Positions 20,101 to 20,382 of a DNA stretch of 20,382 nucleotides are shown piece by piece; position 1 is the first letter of the stretch; the number at the start of each line of letters is the position of its first letter. Origin of the DNA: a virus; the IMG/VR virus record IMGVR_UViG_3300036863_000033, positions 1-20,382 of that record; one strand, given 5' to 3'. The notes below the pieces were generated by a model that saw only the letters and a program-made list of their open reading frames with translations, was not told the DNA's origin and made no database searches. The position numbers were made by a program, and so were the translations under genes.

Positions 20101-20382
20101 TAAACAATCCCCTTCGCGTCGATCATCGCGTCGAGCAGTTCGAGAGCACTCGCCTGAAGCGCGATCTTCGTAGGTTCGAGCTTCTTGGTGGCGGCGGCCC
20201 AGGCGGCGGCCCTGGCGGTGTCCTTGGCGGCGGCCCAGGCGGCGGCCCAGGCGGCGGCCCCGGCGGCGTCCCCGGCGGCGGCCCAGGCGGCGGCCCAGGC
20301 GGCGGCCCCGGCGGCGTCCCCGGCGGGGGCCCAGGCGGCGGCCCAGGCGGCGTCCCCGGCGGCGGCCCAGGCGGCGTCCCCG
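20100..20382 (-). CDS. Ala/Trp tandem-repeat phage protein (partial, cut by right edge)
   Basis: The frame is open from the right edge to TAA 20100, at least 93 residues. Residues near the edge are 16 four-residue repeats of WAAA/GDAA/GAAA type (DNA 20190-20381). The unique C-terminus (TKKLEPTKIALQASALELLD, AMIDAKGIV) is helical. I recall similar phage proteins with variable numbers of 'AAW.AAR' repeats and a short C-terminal helix; their function is unknown. Trp or Gly every four residues would place a stripe along a helix. The start lies outside the window, so the total repeat number is not known. The stop overlaps the nuclease start (TAATG). Confidence 0.72.
   Translation of the reverse strand, partial: GDAAWAAAGDAAWAAAWAPAGDAAGAAAWAAAWAAAGDAAGAAAWAAAWAAAKDTARAAAWAAATKKLEPTKIALQASALELLDAMIDAKGIV
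20190..20381. repeat. 16-copy 12-bp tandem repeat
   Basis: Reading the minus strand, units of 12 bases (consensus TGGGCCGCCGCC, with GGGGACGCCGCC and GGGGCCGCCGCC variants) run in perfect register with codons. Two successive 48-base blocks with the order GDAA-GAAA-WAAA-WAAA are identical, a sign of recent slippage or unequal recombination. The array continues to the window edge, so the copy number is a minimum. Confidence 0.9.

Noticed and set aside
20190-20381. Repeat array considered as CRISPR
   Set aside because: Units are contiguous 12-base repeats without spacers and are in frame with codons of an open reading frame.

Overview
This window reads as part of a tailed double-stranded DNA phage or prophage genome of fairly high GC content. 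The evidence is a recognisable head-packaging block (small and large terminase, portal, scaffold-like protein, HK97-fold-type major capsid protein) next to a replication/DNA-modification block. A lipoprotein signal with a clear lipobox, plus a second Sec-type signal peptide, points to a Gram-negative host. I cannot name the host or phage genus from the sequence alone.

Layout. Almost everything is on the minus strand, so it reads right to left. From the right edge: an Ala/Trp-rich tandem-repeat protein (partial), a RecB/Cas4-type PD-(D/E)XK nuclease, a small DUF559-like endonuclease, a 30-codon ORF, a DPPY DNA methyltransferase, a coiled-coil/Cys-rich protein, a 151-aa protein whose 3' end contains a complete tRNA-Arg(UCU)-like gene, an SPPY DNA methyltransferase, a second Cys-rich coiled-coil protein, a chain of microgenes including a 35-aa single zinc finger, a lipoprotein, a small helix-turn-helix-like protein, and a replication-protein-like gene. 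Stops and starts overlap by 1-8 bases at most of these junctions, which suggests one translationally coupled operon.

A plus-strand island follows at about 12119-13666. It starts with a ribbon-helix-helix protein that may be made from a leaderless mRNA, and continues with four small accessory proteins, one secreted and one membrane-anchored. A strong plus-strand terminator lies further right at 14512-14543, inside the 3' end of an oppositely oriented gene.

The head operon then resumes on the minus strand: terS (11481-12008), a 670-bp structured stretch without a convincing gene, an intrinsic terminator immediately before terL, then terL, portal, scaffold, decoration-like proteins and major capsid. 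Downstream of the head genes, in the same orientation, sits an unusual cargo: an ATP-grasp (PurD-like) ligase, a small basic protein, a CDP-paratose-2-epimerase-like sugar-nucleotide enzyme, and a SAM methyltransferase cut by the left edge. Together these could modify a glycan or a virion component.

Most noteworthy points: the tRNA embedded in a coding frame, the terminator placed directly upstream of terL (implying antitermination or read-through), the hairpin at the TTG start of the scaffold gene, the microgene chain with a canonical C2HC finger, and the 16-copy 12-bp tandem repeat at the right edge.
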